DNA from: APNM01 sp040361335
GTDB taxonomy: Bacteria > Pseudomonadota > Gammaproteobacteria > Nevskiales > Salinisphaeraceae
Assembly: GCF_040361335.1 (NCBI RefSeq)
Contig: NZ_APNM01000011.1
Coordinates: 62,001 to 126,000 of the forward strand
Direction of reading: 5' to 3'
DNA length: 64,000 nucleotides
In this document: in pieces, positions 54,412 through 62,359 of the stretch
Numbering within the stretch: position 1 is the first letter of the stretch
How the letters are laid out: every line of letters begins with the position of its first letter
Notes under the pieces: model-generated
Database searches by the model: none
Told to the model about the DNA's origin: nothing
Seen by the model: the letters and a program-made list of their open reading frames with translations, nothing else
Program-made: the position numbers and the translations under genes

Positions 54412-55302
54412 ATGACCGATGCCGCCCACAAGCTGGTCGTGGCGATCTCCTCGCGCGCCCTGTTCGACCTCGAGGCCTCGCACCGGGTGTTCGAGGAAGA
54501 GGGACGCGACGCCTACTGCGATTACCAGATCCAGCACGAGGAGGACATCCTCGAGCCGGGCGTGGCCTTCGGCCTGGTGCAGAAGCTGCTGGCCTTGAAC
54601 GACGAGACCCGGGAACGGGTCGAGGTCATCCTGCTGTCGCGCAACAGCGCCGACACCGGGTTGCGGGTGTTCAACTCCATCGCCCACCACGGCCTGGAGA
54701 TCACCCGCGCCGCCTTCACCAGCGGCGCCACCCCCTATCGCTACGTGGCCCCGTTCGGCACCCACCTGTTCCTGTCGGCGGACCCGGAGGATGTACATGC
54801 CGCGCTCAAGGCCGGCTATGCGGCGGCCACGATCGTGCCGGCCCGCCAGCGCGCCCGCGCCGGGGGACCGCTGCGCATCGCCTTCGACGGCGACGCGGTG
54901 CTGTTCTCCGATGTCGCCGAACGCGTGTTCAAGGAACGGGGACTCGAAGCCTTCGCCGAGAGCGAAGTCAGCGCGGCCAACGAGCCGCTGCCGGGCGGTC
55001 CCTTCAAGGGATTCCTGGAAGCGCTCTACTACATCCAGTCGGAATTCGGCCAGGACGACTGCCCGATCCGCACCGCCCTGGTCACCTCGCGGGGCGCGCC
55101 CGCCCACGAGCGCGTGATCCGCACGCTGCGCGCCTGGAAGATCCGCATCGACGAGGCCCTGTTCCTGGGCGGCAAGGCCAAGGGCGAGTTCCTGCGCGCC
55201 TTCGGCGCCGACATCTTCTTCGACGACCAGCAGACCCATGTCGGCGCCGCCGCCGAGCACGTGGCCGCCGGCCACGTACCGCACGGCGTCGCCAACGAGT
55301 AG
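54412..55302 (+). CDS. 5'-nucleotidase (PF06189 family)
   Basis: This 296-residue cytosolic 5'-nucleotidase resembles eukaryotic NT5C1-type enzymes. AISSRALFDLEASHRVFEEEGRDAYCDYQ (N-terminal) and the metal/nucleophile motif RIAFDGDAVLFSD (about 155-167) identify the family, and VILLSRNSADTGLRVFNSI (about 72) is also characteristic. It dephosphorylates nucleoside monophosphates such as AMP or IMP. It is transcribed just after a CACAGAG element with a 27-base gap. Confidence 0.88.
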   Translation: MTDAAHKLVVAISSRALFDLEASHRVFEEEGRDAYCDYQIQHEEDILEPGVAFGLVQKLLALNDETRERVEVILLSRNSADTGLRVFNSIAHHGLEITRAAFTSGATPYRYVAPFGTHLFLSADPEDVHAALKAGYAAATIVPARQRARAGGPLRIAFDGDAVLFSDVAERVFKERGLEAFAESEVSAANEPLPGGPFKGFLEALYYIQSEFGQDDCPIRTALVTSRGAPAHERVIRTLRAWKIRIDEALFLGGKAKGEFLRAFGADIFFDDQQTHVGAAAEHVAAGHVPHGVANE

Positions 55303-55335
55303 CGGTCCGCCCGCGCGCAACCGCCGCCCACCGCG

Positions 55336-56127
55336 ATGCTCTGGACGAGCCTGACCCTGGTCTTCGTCGTCACGGCGGGGATCGTCGCCGCCATCTTCGC
55401 CCGGCCCGTGCTGGCCGCCCGCCGTCGTCGCCGGGCGGCCCTATCGCCCGACCAGGCGCGACGGCTTGCGGACGCGGTGCCCCTGTATCCGCGGCTGCCG
55501 ACAGCGGCGCGCGAACGCCTCGCCCGGCGCACCGCGGCCTTTCTCTCGCATATCCGCTTCGTCGGCTGCGACGGCATCGAGATCGACGAGACCATGCGCC
55601 TCGCGGTCGCCGGCCAGGCCTGCCTGTTATGCCTGCGCGACGGCGCCGACGTGTTCCCCTGGGTGCGGGAGATCCTGATCTATCCGGACGCCTTCTGGGT
55701 CCACCACGAGGCGCCCGACGAGCTGGGCCTGGTGGACGACGAGCCACGGCTTCTCGCCGGCGAGGCCTGGGACGAGGGCCGGGTGATCCTGTCCTGGAGC
55801 GACATATCGGAGGCCCTGGCGGGCGCCGATCACAACGTGGTGGTGCACGAATTCGCCCACCAGCTCGATTTCGACGCCCCCGGCACCGTGGGCGCGCCGG
55901 CGCTGGCGGACTATGGCGACTGGGCCGCCGCGTTCGGGGAAGCCTACGAACAGCTGCGACGGGAGGGCTCGCCCGTGATCGATCCCTACGGCGCCGAGAA
56001 CCCGGCCGAGTTCTTCGCCGTGGCCGCGGAAGCCTTCGTGCAACGCCCCGACGAACTCGCCGCGGCCCATCCCCGACTGTACCGGGTGCTGGCCGACTAC
56101 CTCACCATCGACCCGGCCCGAAGATGA
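55336..56127 (+). CDS. MtfA-like M90 zinc peptidase
   Basis: The 263-residue protein has one N-terminal membrane helix (about 4-22) and a peptidase domain with HEFAHQLDFD (zinc motif HExxH at 171-175) and DPYGAENPAEFFAVAAEAFV (about 215, supplying the third ligand Glu). In E. coli the soluble MtfA binds Mlc and controls ptsG; this membrane-tethered form may differ. It sits 33 bases after the 5'-nucleotidase gene and is probably co-transcribed. Two CACAGAG elements follow. Confidence 0.9.
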   Translation: MLWTSLTLVFVVTAGIVAAIFARPVLAARRRRRAALSPDQARRLADAVPLYPRLPTAARERLARRTAAFLSHIRFVGCDGIEIDETMRLAVAGQACLLCLRDGADVFPWVREILIYPDAFWVHHEAPDELGLVDDEPRLLAGEAWDEGRVILSWSDISEALAGADHNVVVHEFAHQLDFDAPGTVGAPALADYGDWAAAFGEAYEQLRREGSPVIDPYGAENPAEFFAVAAEAFVQRPDELAAAHPRLYRVLADYLTIDPARR

Positions 56128-56165
56128 AGCATAGTGGCACGGGCATACCGGGCTTTCTCAAGACG

Positions 56166-56247
56166 AACCACAGAGTCACAGAGGACACAGGGATTTAAGA
56201 AGGAAGCCTGAACACGATCTTCTTCCTTGCGTCCCGGCTCTGTGGTT
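56166..56247. repeat. CACAGAG inverted-repeat element E1 (degenerate)
   Basis: Left arm 56166-56192: AAC, CACAGAG, T, CACAGAG, GA, CACAGGG. The right arm retains only one clear CTCTGTG unit followed by GTT and a run of T (to 56250). It starts 38 bases after the mtfA-like stop. The stem plus T-run resembles a terminator. Confidence 0.8.
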
Positions 56248-56259
56248 TTTTGGGAAGAT

Positions 56260-56358
56260 AAACCACGGAGGCACAGGGACACAGAGGCTTGAAGGAGGAA
56301 CTTCAAAAAGCCTTGTTTCCGTGTCTCTTGCTCTGTGTACTCTGTGCCTCTGTGGTTA
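56260..56358. repeat. CACAGAG inverted-repeat element E2
   Basis: Left arm 56260-56286: AAAC, CACGGAG, G, CACAGGG, A, CACAGAG. Right arm 56331-56358: CTCTGTG, TA, CTCTGTG, C, CTCTGTG, GTTA. The middle is 44 bases. It ends 3 bases before the stop of the saccharopine dehydrogenase-like gene. With E1 it forms a tandem pair. Confidence 0.9.
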
Positions 56359-56361
56359 TTT

Positions 56362-57435
56362 TCAGGCCTCTTCGATGCGCAGCTCGCCGGATCCGGGCAG
56401 GCGCTTGACCAGGTCCTTGTCCACCAGCTTGGACGGCGTGTAAGTGCCGCCGTCGGGCGCGTGCGCGAGCATGTGTTTCACCACTTCCAGGGAGCCGTGC
56501 AGGGTCACGGTATAGCCGTTGGCGGTCTTGATCCGGGCGACACGCTTGGCGCCCTCGGCGTTGACCGCCTCGCCCCAGACATGGGTCGGCTGGCGCTCGC
56601 GGGTGGCGGCGTCCGGCCCGCGCACGGACTTGGCGATCCGCGACTTCATGAAGGACTGCACCAGCCCCAGGCCCAGCAGCGGCCGGATCCAGTTGAGGCG
56701 CTTGAGCCGCTTGACCAGCCCCGGCGAGGCGGGGATGTAGACCTCGATATCCGGGATGCCGGTGGTATACCACGCGGTGGAGACATCGCCCCAGGGAATG
56801 GTCATGGCCAGTTTTTCGCCGTCGCCGAAATCGATCCGCCGCACGCCGAAAGCCAGGGGTACGGTGGCGATACCGCCGCCCTTGCGCACCTTGCCGCCGC
56901 CGGCCAGGCCCTCCACCGAGGTCTTGGCGGTGCCCGGCGAGAAGCCGGAGCGCGAGTCGAAGCCCAGCGTCAGGTGGGTGGCGTCCGGCAGGGCCGCCGC
57001 GAGATGCGCGGCCACGCAGTCGGTGGGGATGACATCGAAGCCCACGCCCGGGCACAGCACCACGCCGGCCTCGTTGGCGAGCCAGTGCTGGGCGAAGGCG
57101 TGCTCGAACACCGCGATCTCGCCGGTGATGTCCAGGTAATGCGCGCCGGCTGTAATGCAGGCCTCGATCATGGGCGGCGCGGTCGCGGAGAACGGCCCCG
57201 CGCAATGCAGCACCAGATCCACCCCCTCGAGGTGGCGCGCCACCTCGGCCGGGTCGTCGAGCCCGAAGGCGCGGTGCTCGAGACCCAGCTCCCCGGCCAG
57301 GGGCGCCAGCTTCGCCTCGCTCCGGCCCGCCAGGATCGGCGTCAACCCCTGGTTCGCGGCCTCGCGCGCGATCAGGTCGCCGCTGTAACCATAGGCCCCG
57401 TAGATCATCCAGGTCTCGGTCTTCTTCCCGCTCAT
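56362..57435 (-). CDS. saccharopine dehydrogenase-like oxidoreductase
   Basis: The 357-residue protein begins ETWMIYGAYGYSGDLIAREAANQG (NAD(P) loop, about 6-29), followed by LAGRSEAKLAPLAGELG and LHCAGPFSATAPPMIEACITAGAHYLDITGE. These features match saccharopine dehydrogenase-type and trans-acting enoyl reductase-like proteins, which usually act on lipid or acyl substrates, not saccharopine. It overlaps the upstream SDR gene by 4 bases (ATGA) and ends 3 bases from a CACAGAG element. Confidence 0.87.
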   Translation of the reverse strand: MSGKKTETWMIYGAYGYSGDLIAREAANQGLTPILAGRSEAKLAPLAGELGLEHRAFGLDDPAEVARHLEGVDLVLHCAGPFSATAPPMIEACITAGAHYLDITGEIAVFEHAFAQHWLANEAGVVLCPGVGFDVIPTDCVAAHLAAALPDATHLTLGFDSRSGFSPGTAKTSVEGLAGGGKVRKGGGIATVPLAFGVRRIDFGDGEKLAMTIPWGDVSTAWYTTGIPDIEVYIPASPGLVKRLKRLNWIRPLLGLGLVQSFMKSRIAKSVRGPDAATRERQPTHVWGEAVNAEGAKRVARIKTANGYTVTLHGSLEVVKHMLAHAPDGGTYTPSKLVDKDLVKRLPGSGELRIEEA

Positions 57436-58274
57436 TGGCTGCTCCCCTCGGTGCTGTTCTTCGTGCCCGCCACGAACGGCCGCATCGCCTTCCGGACTTC
57501 GTGGAAAAACCGTTCCGGCGCCAGCCGCTTCATCCGATATTGCCAGAGCGCCTTGCCGTGCGAGATCACCAGGAAGCGGTCTTCCATGGCCGCCCGGTAG
57601 AGATCGGCGGCCACGTCCTCGGCGCCGACCTCGGACTTCTCCATGACCTTCTTCACCATCGCCTTCTGGGCCGGATCGGGCGACTCGAAGCTGTCCAGGA
57701 TGTTGGTGGCGAAGAAGGCGGGGCAGGCCACCGACACCCCGATGTGGTCGTCGTGGACCTCGCCGCGCAGGGTCTCCGACAGCGAGAGCACGCCGGCCTT
57801 GGCCGCATTGTACGCGGCCATGCCGGGCGCAGACGCGATCGCGGCGAAGGACGCGATATTGATGACATGGCCGCCGCCGCCCTCGCGCAGCAACGGCACG
57901 GCGGCGCGGCAACCGCGGACCACGCCCAGCAGGTTGATGTCGAGCTGGCGCTCCCACTCCGCCATGTCGCCCTCGGTCACGGTGCCGGCGGAACCGACGC
58001 CGGCGTTGTTCACGAACACGTCGACACCGCCCCACTCGTCACGCAGCCGATCGATCAGCGCGCTGAAGTCGGCCTCGCGGGTCACGTCCAGCCGCTGCGC
58101 GAAGGCCTCGCCGCCGGCGGCCTCGACCTCGCCCGCCACCCGCGCGGCGGCCTCGGCGTCGCGATCCGTGACCGCCACCCGCCAATCCTCGCGCGCGAAG
58201 CGCAGCGCCAGGGCGCGGCCCAGGCCGCTGCCGGCCCCGGTGATCGCCACGCGCTTCTCCGGAAAACGATTCAT
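57432..58274 (-). CDS. short-chain dehydrogenase/reductase (SDR)
   Basis: The 280-residue SDR has the TGAGSGLG loop (13-20), NNAG (about 89), IASFAA and the active site YNAAK (about 154-158). The DRDAEAAARV segment after the second strand favours NAD. The C-terminal extension (GKALWQYRMKRLAPERFFHEVRKAM) may bind membranes or a partner. ATG 58274 has AGGAGAG upstream and is preferred over the ATG 18 bases earlier. It leads a two-gene operon and diverges from the histidine phosphatase. Confidence 0.9.
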   Translation of the reverse strand: MNRFPEKRVAITGAGSGLGRALALRFAREDWRVAVTDRDAEAAARVAGEVEAAGGEAFAQRLDVTREADFSALIDRLRDEWGGVDVFVNNAGVGSAGTVTEGDMAEWERQLDINLLGVVRGCRAAVPLLREGGGGHVINIASFAAIASAPGMAAYNAAKAGVLSLSETLRGEVHDDHIGVSVACPAFFATNILDSFESPDPAQKAMVKKVMEKSEVGAEDVAADLYRAAMEDRFLVISHGKALWQYRMKRLAPERFFHEVRKAMRPFVAGTKNSTEGSSQ

Positions 58275-58347
58275 CGGTTCTCTCTCCTGCATCGGACGCC
58301 CGACCCCTGGGCATCCGGCGAGAAGCCTAGCACGATGCCGAAATATC

Positions 58348-58367
58348 TATCGAACGTTCGTCCGATA
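58348..58367. promoter_or_regulatory. CGAACGTTCG palindrome in a divergent promoter region
   Basis: TATCGAACGTTCGTCCGATA: an inner perfect CGAACGTTCG (58351-58360) and outer TATCG/CGATA arms. It abuts the -35 box of the histidine phosphatase promoter. TetR regulators of acyl-CoA genes often bind such sites; the TetR at 60419 is a candidate. Confidence 0.55.
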
Positions 58368-58396
58368 TTGACACCGCGCGACCGGCCTTCTATGTT
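58368..58396 (+). promoter_or_regulatory. sigma-70 promoter placed for a leaderless message
   Basis: TTGACA (58368-58373), 17 bases, TATGTT (58391-58396). Transcription would start about 58402-58404, at or next to the ATG at 58404, and no Shine-Dalgarno is possible. Confidence 0.68.
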
Positions 58397-58403
58397 GCCC
58401 GGC

Positions 58404-59105
58404 ATGACGACCCTGGTTCTCATACGACACGGTCAGGCCTCGTTCGGCCAGGCCAATTACGACCGCCTGTCCGAGCTGGGCGAGCGGCAGGCCGCGATCA
58501 CCGGCCGCTACCTCGCGGCCATGGGCGAACGCTTCGACGCCAAGCTCAGCGGCGATATGGCCCGCCAGCGCGTCACCGGCGAGCGCGCCCGCGAGGCCTG
58601 GGAGGACGCCCCGGCGCTGGCGATCCAGTCCGGCTTCAACGAGTACGACGCCGACGGCCTGTTCCGGGCCTACCTGCCGCAAATGCTGCAGGAGAATCCG
58701 GAGCTGGCGGCGCGGCAGCGCGAGTTGTTCCAGGACCGCAAACTGTTCCAGCGGGTCTTCCTCAAGATCATGGACAAATGGCTGGCGGGCGAACCGCACG
58801 AGGCCGGCGACTTCGAGCCCTGGGAGGCCTTCCGCCAGCGCGTGACCGACGCCCTCGCCGCCATCCATCGCGACTACGACCGCGACGCCCGGATCGCCGT
58901 GTACACCTCCGGCGGCCCCATCGCGGTCGCGGTGGCCGCAGCACTGGGCCTGGACGGCCACCGCACCCTGGACCTGAACTGGCGGATCCACAACGCCGCG
59001 ATCACGGAGTTGAGCTCCAACCGCCGCGGCTGGGCGCTGCACGGGTTCAACAACGTCACGCACCTGCGCCTTGAGAAGGATCCGACGCTGATCACCTATC
59101 GATGA
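58404..59105 (+). CDS. histidine phosphatase family protein
   Basis: The 233-residue phosphatase has the catalytic loop LIRHGQASFG (6-15) with phospho-accepting His9, MARQRVTGERA near 51, and the second histidine region YTSGGPIAVAVAAALG near 167. It belongs to the phosphoglycerate-mutase-like branch, whose members remove phosphate from sugars, small molecules or proteins. There is no Shine-Dalgarno before ATG 58404, and the promoter lies so close that the message is probably leaderless. A CACAGAG element begins 1 base after its stop. Confidence 0.88.
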   Translation: MTTLVLIRHGQASFGQANYDRLSELGERQAAITGRYLAAMGERFDAKLSGDMARQRVTGERAREAWEDAPALAIQSGFNEYDADGLFRAYLPQMLQENPELAARQRELFQDRKLFQRVFLKIMDKWLAGEPHEAGDFEPWEAFRQRVTDALAAIHRDYDRDARIAVYTSGGPIAVAVAAALGLDGHRTLDLNWRIHNAAITELSSNRRGWALHGFNNVTHLRLEKDPTLITYR

Positions 59106-59106
59106 C

Positions 59107-59190
59107 CAACCACAGAGGCACTGAGGACACAGAGACGATTCTTGATTGTCATTCGTGCTTGCTCTCTGTGCGCTCTGTGCCTCTGTGGTT
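59107..59190. repeat. CACAGAG inverted-repeat element F
   Basis: Left arm 59107-59134: CAAC, CACAGAG, G, CACTGAG, GA, CACAGAG. Right arm 59164-59190: CTCTGTG, CG, CTCTGTG, C, CTCTGTG, GTT. The shortest copy, with a 29-base middle. It begins one base after the histidine phosphatase stop. Confidence 0.92.
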
Positions 59191-59222
59191 CATACCCGAC
59201 TAATAACCGGGAGGAGATGGAC

Positions 59223-60422
59223 ATGGACTTTGCCGTACCCGAGAACACCCGGGCCCTGCTGGACAAGGCCCAGCGTTTCGTCGACGAGACCCTGATCCCG
59301 CTCGAGCCCGAGGTCCTGGGCAAGAGCTGGCGCGAGATCGAGCCGCTGCTGGGCGAGCAGCGGCGCCAGGCCAAGTCGCTGGGCCTGTGGGCGCCCAACC
59401 TGCCCACCGAGGTCGGCGGCCTGGGCCTCCCCCTGGTGGACCTGGGCCTGATGTCCGAGGTCATGGGCCAGACCCCGTTCGGCCACTACGTCTTCGGCGC
59501 CCAAGCGCCGGACGCGGGCAACGCCGAGCTGCTGCTGGAGCACGGCACCGACGAGCAGCGCGAGAAATACCTCAAGCCGCTGGCGGCCGGCGACATCCGC
59601 AGTTGCTTCGCCATGACCGACCGCAACACCGCCGGCTCCAACCCCACGCTGCTCAAGGCCACCGCCACCCGCGACGGCGACGACTACGTGATCGACGGCC
59701 ACAAGTGGTTCACGTCGTCGTTCGACGGCGCCGACTTCACGATCGTGATGGCGGTGACCAACCCAGACGCCCACAAATACCTGCGGGCCTCCATGATCAT
59801 CGTGCCCACCGACCACCCGGACCTGGAGTTCGTGCGCAACGTGCCGGTGATGGGCCATGCCGGCGACGGCTACTTCAGCCACGCCGAACTCAAGTTCCAC
59901 GGCGTGCGCGTGCCCGAAAGCAACCGCCTGGGCCCGGAGGGCCAGGGCTTCGTGCTCGCCCAGCAGCGCCTGGGGCCGGGCCGTATCCACCACTGCATGC
60001 GCTGGCTGGGTATCTGCAAGCGCGCCCAGAAGCTGCTGGTGGAGCAGGCGCTGTCCCGCGAGGTGGCCGAGGGTCAGAAACTGGCGGACCAGCAGACGAT
60101 CCAGAACTGGATCGCCGAGAACGCCGCCGAGATCGAGGCGGCGCGCTCGATGGTGCTCAAGGCCGCCTGGACCGGCGACAACCACGGCTTCAAGGCCGCG
60201 CGCAACGAGATCGCGATGATCAAGTATTACGTCGCCGGCGTGCTCCAGCGCGTGGTCGACCGTGCGCTGCAGGCGCACGGCGCCCTGGGCATGACCGACG
60301 ACACGGTGCTGGCCTTCTATTACCGCGAGGAACGGGCCGCGCGCATCTACGACGGTCCGGACGAGGTGCACAAGCGCAGCGTCGCCCGCCAGATCCTGGG
60401 CGAGGCGGCCGGGCGGGCGTGA
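59223..60422 (+). CDS. acyl-CoA dehydrogenase (ACAD10/11-like)
   Basis: The 399-residue flavoenzyme has FAMTDRNTAGSNPT near 134 (the substrate/FAD region), IDGHKWFTSSFDGADF near 158, and ARIYDGPDEVHKRSVARQIL near the C-terminus. The position usually held by the catalytic Glu in YEG is Asp in YDGPDEVH, as in ACAD10/11-type enzymes. ATG 59223 lies 8 bases after GGAGG; an ATG 6 bases upstream is too close to that site. It leads a run of overlapping genes with a TetR and an APH-like kinase; the same domain pair is fused in mammalian ACAD11. Confidence 0.9.
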   Translation: MDFAVPENTRALLDKAQRFVDETLIPLEPEVLGKSWREIEPLLGEQRRQAKSLGLWAPNLPTEVGGLGLPLVDLGLMSEVMGQTPFGHYVFGAQAPDAGNAELLLEHGTDEQREKYLKPLAAGDIRSCFAMTDRNTAGSNPTLLKATATRDGDDYVIDGHKWFTSSFDGADFTIVMAVTNPDAHKYLRASMIIVPTDHPDLEFVRNVPVMGHAGDGYFSHAELKFHGVRVPESNRLGPEGQGFVLAQQRLGPGRIHHCMRWLGICKRAQKLLVEQALSREVAEGQKLADQQTIQNWIAENAAEIEAARSMVLKAAWTGDNHGFKAARNEIAMIKYYVAGVLQRVVDRALQAHGALGMTDDTVLAFYYREERAARIYDGPDEVHKRSVARQILGEAAGRA

Positions 60423-61135
60423 CGGCCGCGGCGGACAACGCCGAGGCCGAGCTGCGCGCCTTCCGCCGCGAGACCGGCGCCTCGCTCAACGCCATCTGCC
60501 GGGAGATATTCGCGGCGCACGGCGGCACGGACATCCGGGTCCGCAACGAGCGCATCGCGGTGCGCAACCTGGGCCGGATCATCGAGGCGACCCTGGCGAT
60601 CGCCAACCGCAAGGGCTTCGCCGCCATGAGCCTGCGCGACCTCGCCAAGCGCACCGGCCTGTCGCTGGGCGGGCTCTACGCCTACATCCGCAGCAAAGAC
60701 GACCTGGTGGCGATGATCCAGACCTTCGGCGGCCGCCAGACCGAGCGGGTCATCCGCGAGCGTCTGGGCGGTGTGACCGAGCCGGAGCGCCGGCTCGCCG
60801 TCGCCATCCGCACCCATCTGTACCTGAGCGAGGTGATGCGCCCCTGGTTCTTCTTCCTGTACATGGAGGCCCGCCACCTCGCCCCCAGCGAGCGCCGGCA
60901 GGCGGTGGCCATGGAGCAGGCCACGGAACGCCTGTTCGCGGACCTGATCGCCGAGGGCCAGGCCGAGGGCCGTTTCCGCGCCATAGACCCGCTGGTCGCG
61001 GCCGGCCTGCTCAAGGCCCTGCTGCAGGACTGGTACCTGAAACACCGCAAGCACGTGCGCCGGGGACTGGACGTCACCGTCTACGCGGCGCAGGTTATTG
61101 ATCTGATCGAGCGCTACTTGGAGCCACAACGATGA
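60419..61135 (+). CDS. TetR family regulator with N-terminal extension
   Basis: The 238-residue TetR protein starts at GTG 60419 within the dehydrogenase stop (GTGA). A helix-turn-helix (LRDLAKRTGLSLGGLYAYIRSKDDLV, about 77-102, in part) is preceded by an unusual 45-residue N-terminal part (AAADNAEAELRAFRRETGASLNAIC). The C-terminal domain contains FFFLYMEARHLAPSERR. Placement between an acyl-CoA dehydrogenase and a kinase gene implies control of this catabolic operon. Confidence 0.9.
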   Translation: MTAAADNAEAELRAFRRETGASLNAICREIFAAHGGTDIRVRNERIAVRNLGRIIEATLAIANRKGFAAMSLRDLAKRTGLSLGGLYAYIRSKDDLVAMIQTFGGRQTERVIRERLGGVTEPERRLAVAIRTHLYLSEVMRPWFFFLYMEARHLAPSERRQAVAMEQATERLFADLIAEGQAEGRFRAIDPLVAAGLLKALLQDWYLKHRKHVRRGLDVTVYAAQVIDLIERYLEPQR

Positions 61136-62202
61136 CGAGCCGCATTGACGATGCCCGCACCGTCCGGTCCGGGGAGGAACTGGACGCGGACGCCCTGCTC
61201 GCCTTTTTCCGCGAGAACGCCCCGGAACTGGTCGGCGAACTGGAGATCCGCCAGTTCCCCGGCGGCGCCTCCAACCTCACCTACCTGCTGAAGGTCGACG
61301 GCCGCGAGTACGTGCTGCGCCGGCCGCCGTTCGGCAGCAACGTGAAGTCGGCCCACGACATGGGTCGCGAGTACGAGGTGCTCCGGCGCCTGCAGGGCAA
61401 GTTCCCGTACGCGCCACGGCCGCTGGTCCATTGCACCGACGAGAGCGTGATCGGCGCCGAGTTCTACGTCATGGAACGCATCCAGGGGCTGATCATCCGC
61501 CGCGACCTGCCCAAGGGCATGGACCTGCCGCCCGAGAAGGCGCAGCGCCTGTGCGAATCGCTGCTGGACGTGCAGGCGGAACTGCACACCATCGACATCG
61601 ACGCCGCCGGCATGCGCGATTTCGGCAAGCCCCGCGGCTACATCGAGCGCCAGGTCAAGGGCTGGAACGACCGCTTCCGCAAAGCCAAGACCGACGACGT
61701 CCCCGACTGCGAGCCGCTGATGGCCTGGCTGGAGGAGAAGATGCCGGCCGACACCGGCCGCGAAGCGATCATCCACAACGATTACAAGCTGGACAACGTC
61801 CTGCTCGACCCCGACGACCCGACCCGGATCATCGGCGTGCTCGACTGGGAGATGGCCACGCTCGGCGACCCGGTGATGGACTTCGGCTGCTCCATGGCCT
61901 ACTGGGTGCAGGCCGACGACCCCGAACCTCTGCGGCGCATCCGCATGGCGCCGACCCACCTGGACGGCATGCTGACCCGCAAGGAGATGGTCGCGCGCTA
62001 CCAGGAGAAGACCGGTATCGAGGTCAGCGACTTCGACTACTACTACGTCTTCGGCATGTTCCGGCTGGCGGTGATCGCCCAGCAGATCTACAAGCGCTAC
62101 GTCGAGGGCAAGACCCAGGACGAGCGCTTCGCCGCCTTCGGCATCTTCGTGCAGATCCTCAACGGCGCCTGCGAGCAGGTGATCGATAAATCCAAACTTT
62201 GA
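61132..62202 (+). CDS. aminoglycoside-phosphotransferase-like kinase
   Basis: The 356-residue kinase of the APH fold has YLLKVDGREYVLRRPPFG (ATP-site region, about 49-66), the catalytic loop HNDYKLDNVLLDP (about 219-231) and VLDWEMATLGDPVMD (metal-binding Asp, about 239). It is the family fused to acyl-CoA dehydrogenase in animal ACAD11 and ACAD10, where it phosphorylates 4-hydroxyacyl-CoA. It overlaps the TetR gene by 4 bases. A CACAGAG element starts 7 bases after the stop. Confidence 0.9.
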   Translation: MTSRIDDARTVRSGEELDADALLAFFRENAPELVGELEIRQFPGGASNLTYLLKVDGREYVLRRPPFGSNVKSAHDMGREYEVLRRLQGKFPYAPRPLVHCTDESVIGAEFYVMERIQGLIIRRDLPKGMDLPPEKAQRLCESLLDVQAELHTIDIDAAGMRDFGKPRGYIERQVKGWNDRFRKAKTDDVPDCEPLMAWLEEKMPADTGREAIIHNDYKLDNVLLDPDDPTRIIGVLDWEMATLGDPVMDFGCSMAYWVQADDPEPLRRIRMAPTHLDGMLTRKEMVARYQEKTGIEVSDFDYYYVFGMFRLAVIAQQIYKRYVEGKTQDERFAAFGIFVQILNGACEQVIDKSKL

Positions 62203-62209
62203 TTTGGAC

Positions 62210-62336
62210 TAACCACAGAGTCACAGGGTCACAGAGAGAAACAGTTGGCCATCGAATACCAGGGCGCGAAGGGCAAAAGTGTACTTGCGGCTTTTGACGG
62301 CCTCTTCGGACGCCGTGCCCCTGTGACCCTGTGGTT
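62210..62336. repeat. CACAGAG inverted-repeat element G
   Basis: Left arm 62210-62236: TAAC, CACAGAG, T, CACAGGG, T, CACAGAG. Right arm 62313-62336: GTGCCCCTGTGACCCTGTGGTT, whose complement AAC-CACAGGG-T-CACAGGG parallels the left arm. Several changes are matched in both arms, as if the stem was maintained. The middle is 76 bases. It begins 7 bases after the kinase stop. Confidence 0.88.
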
Positions 62337-62359
62337 CATTTAACGATTTGGAGAATGAG

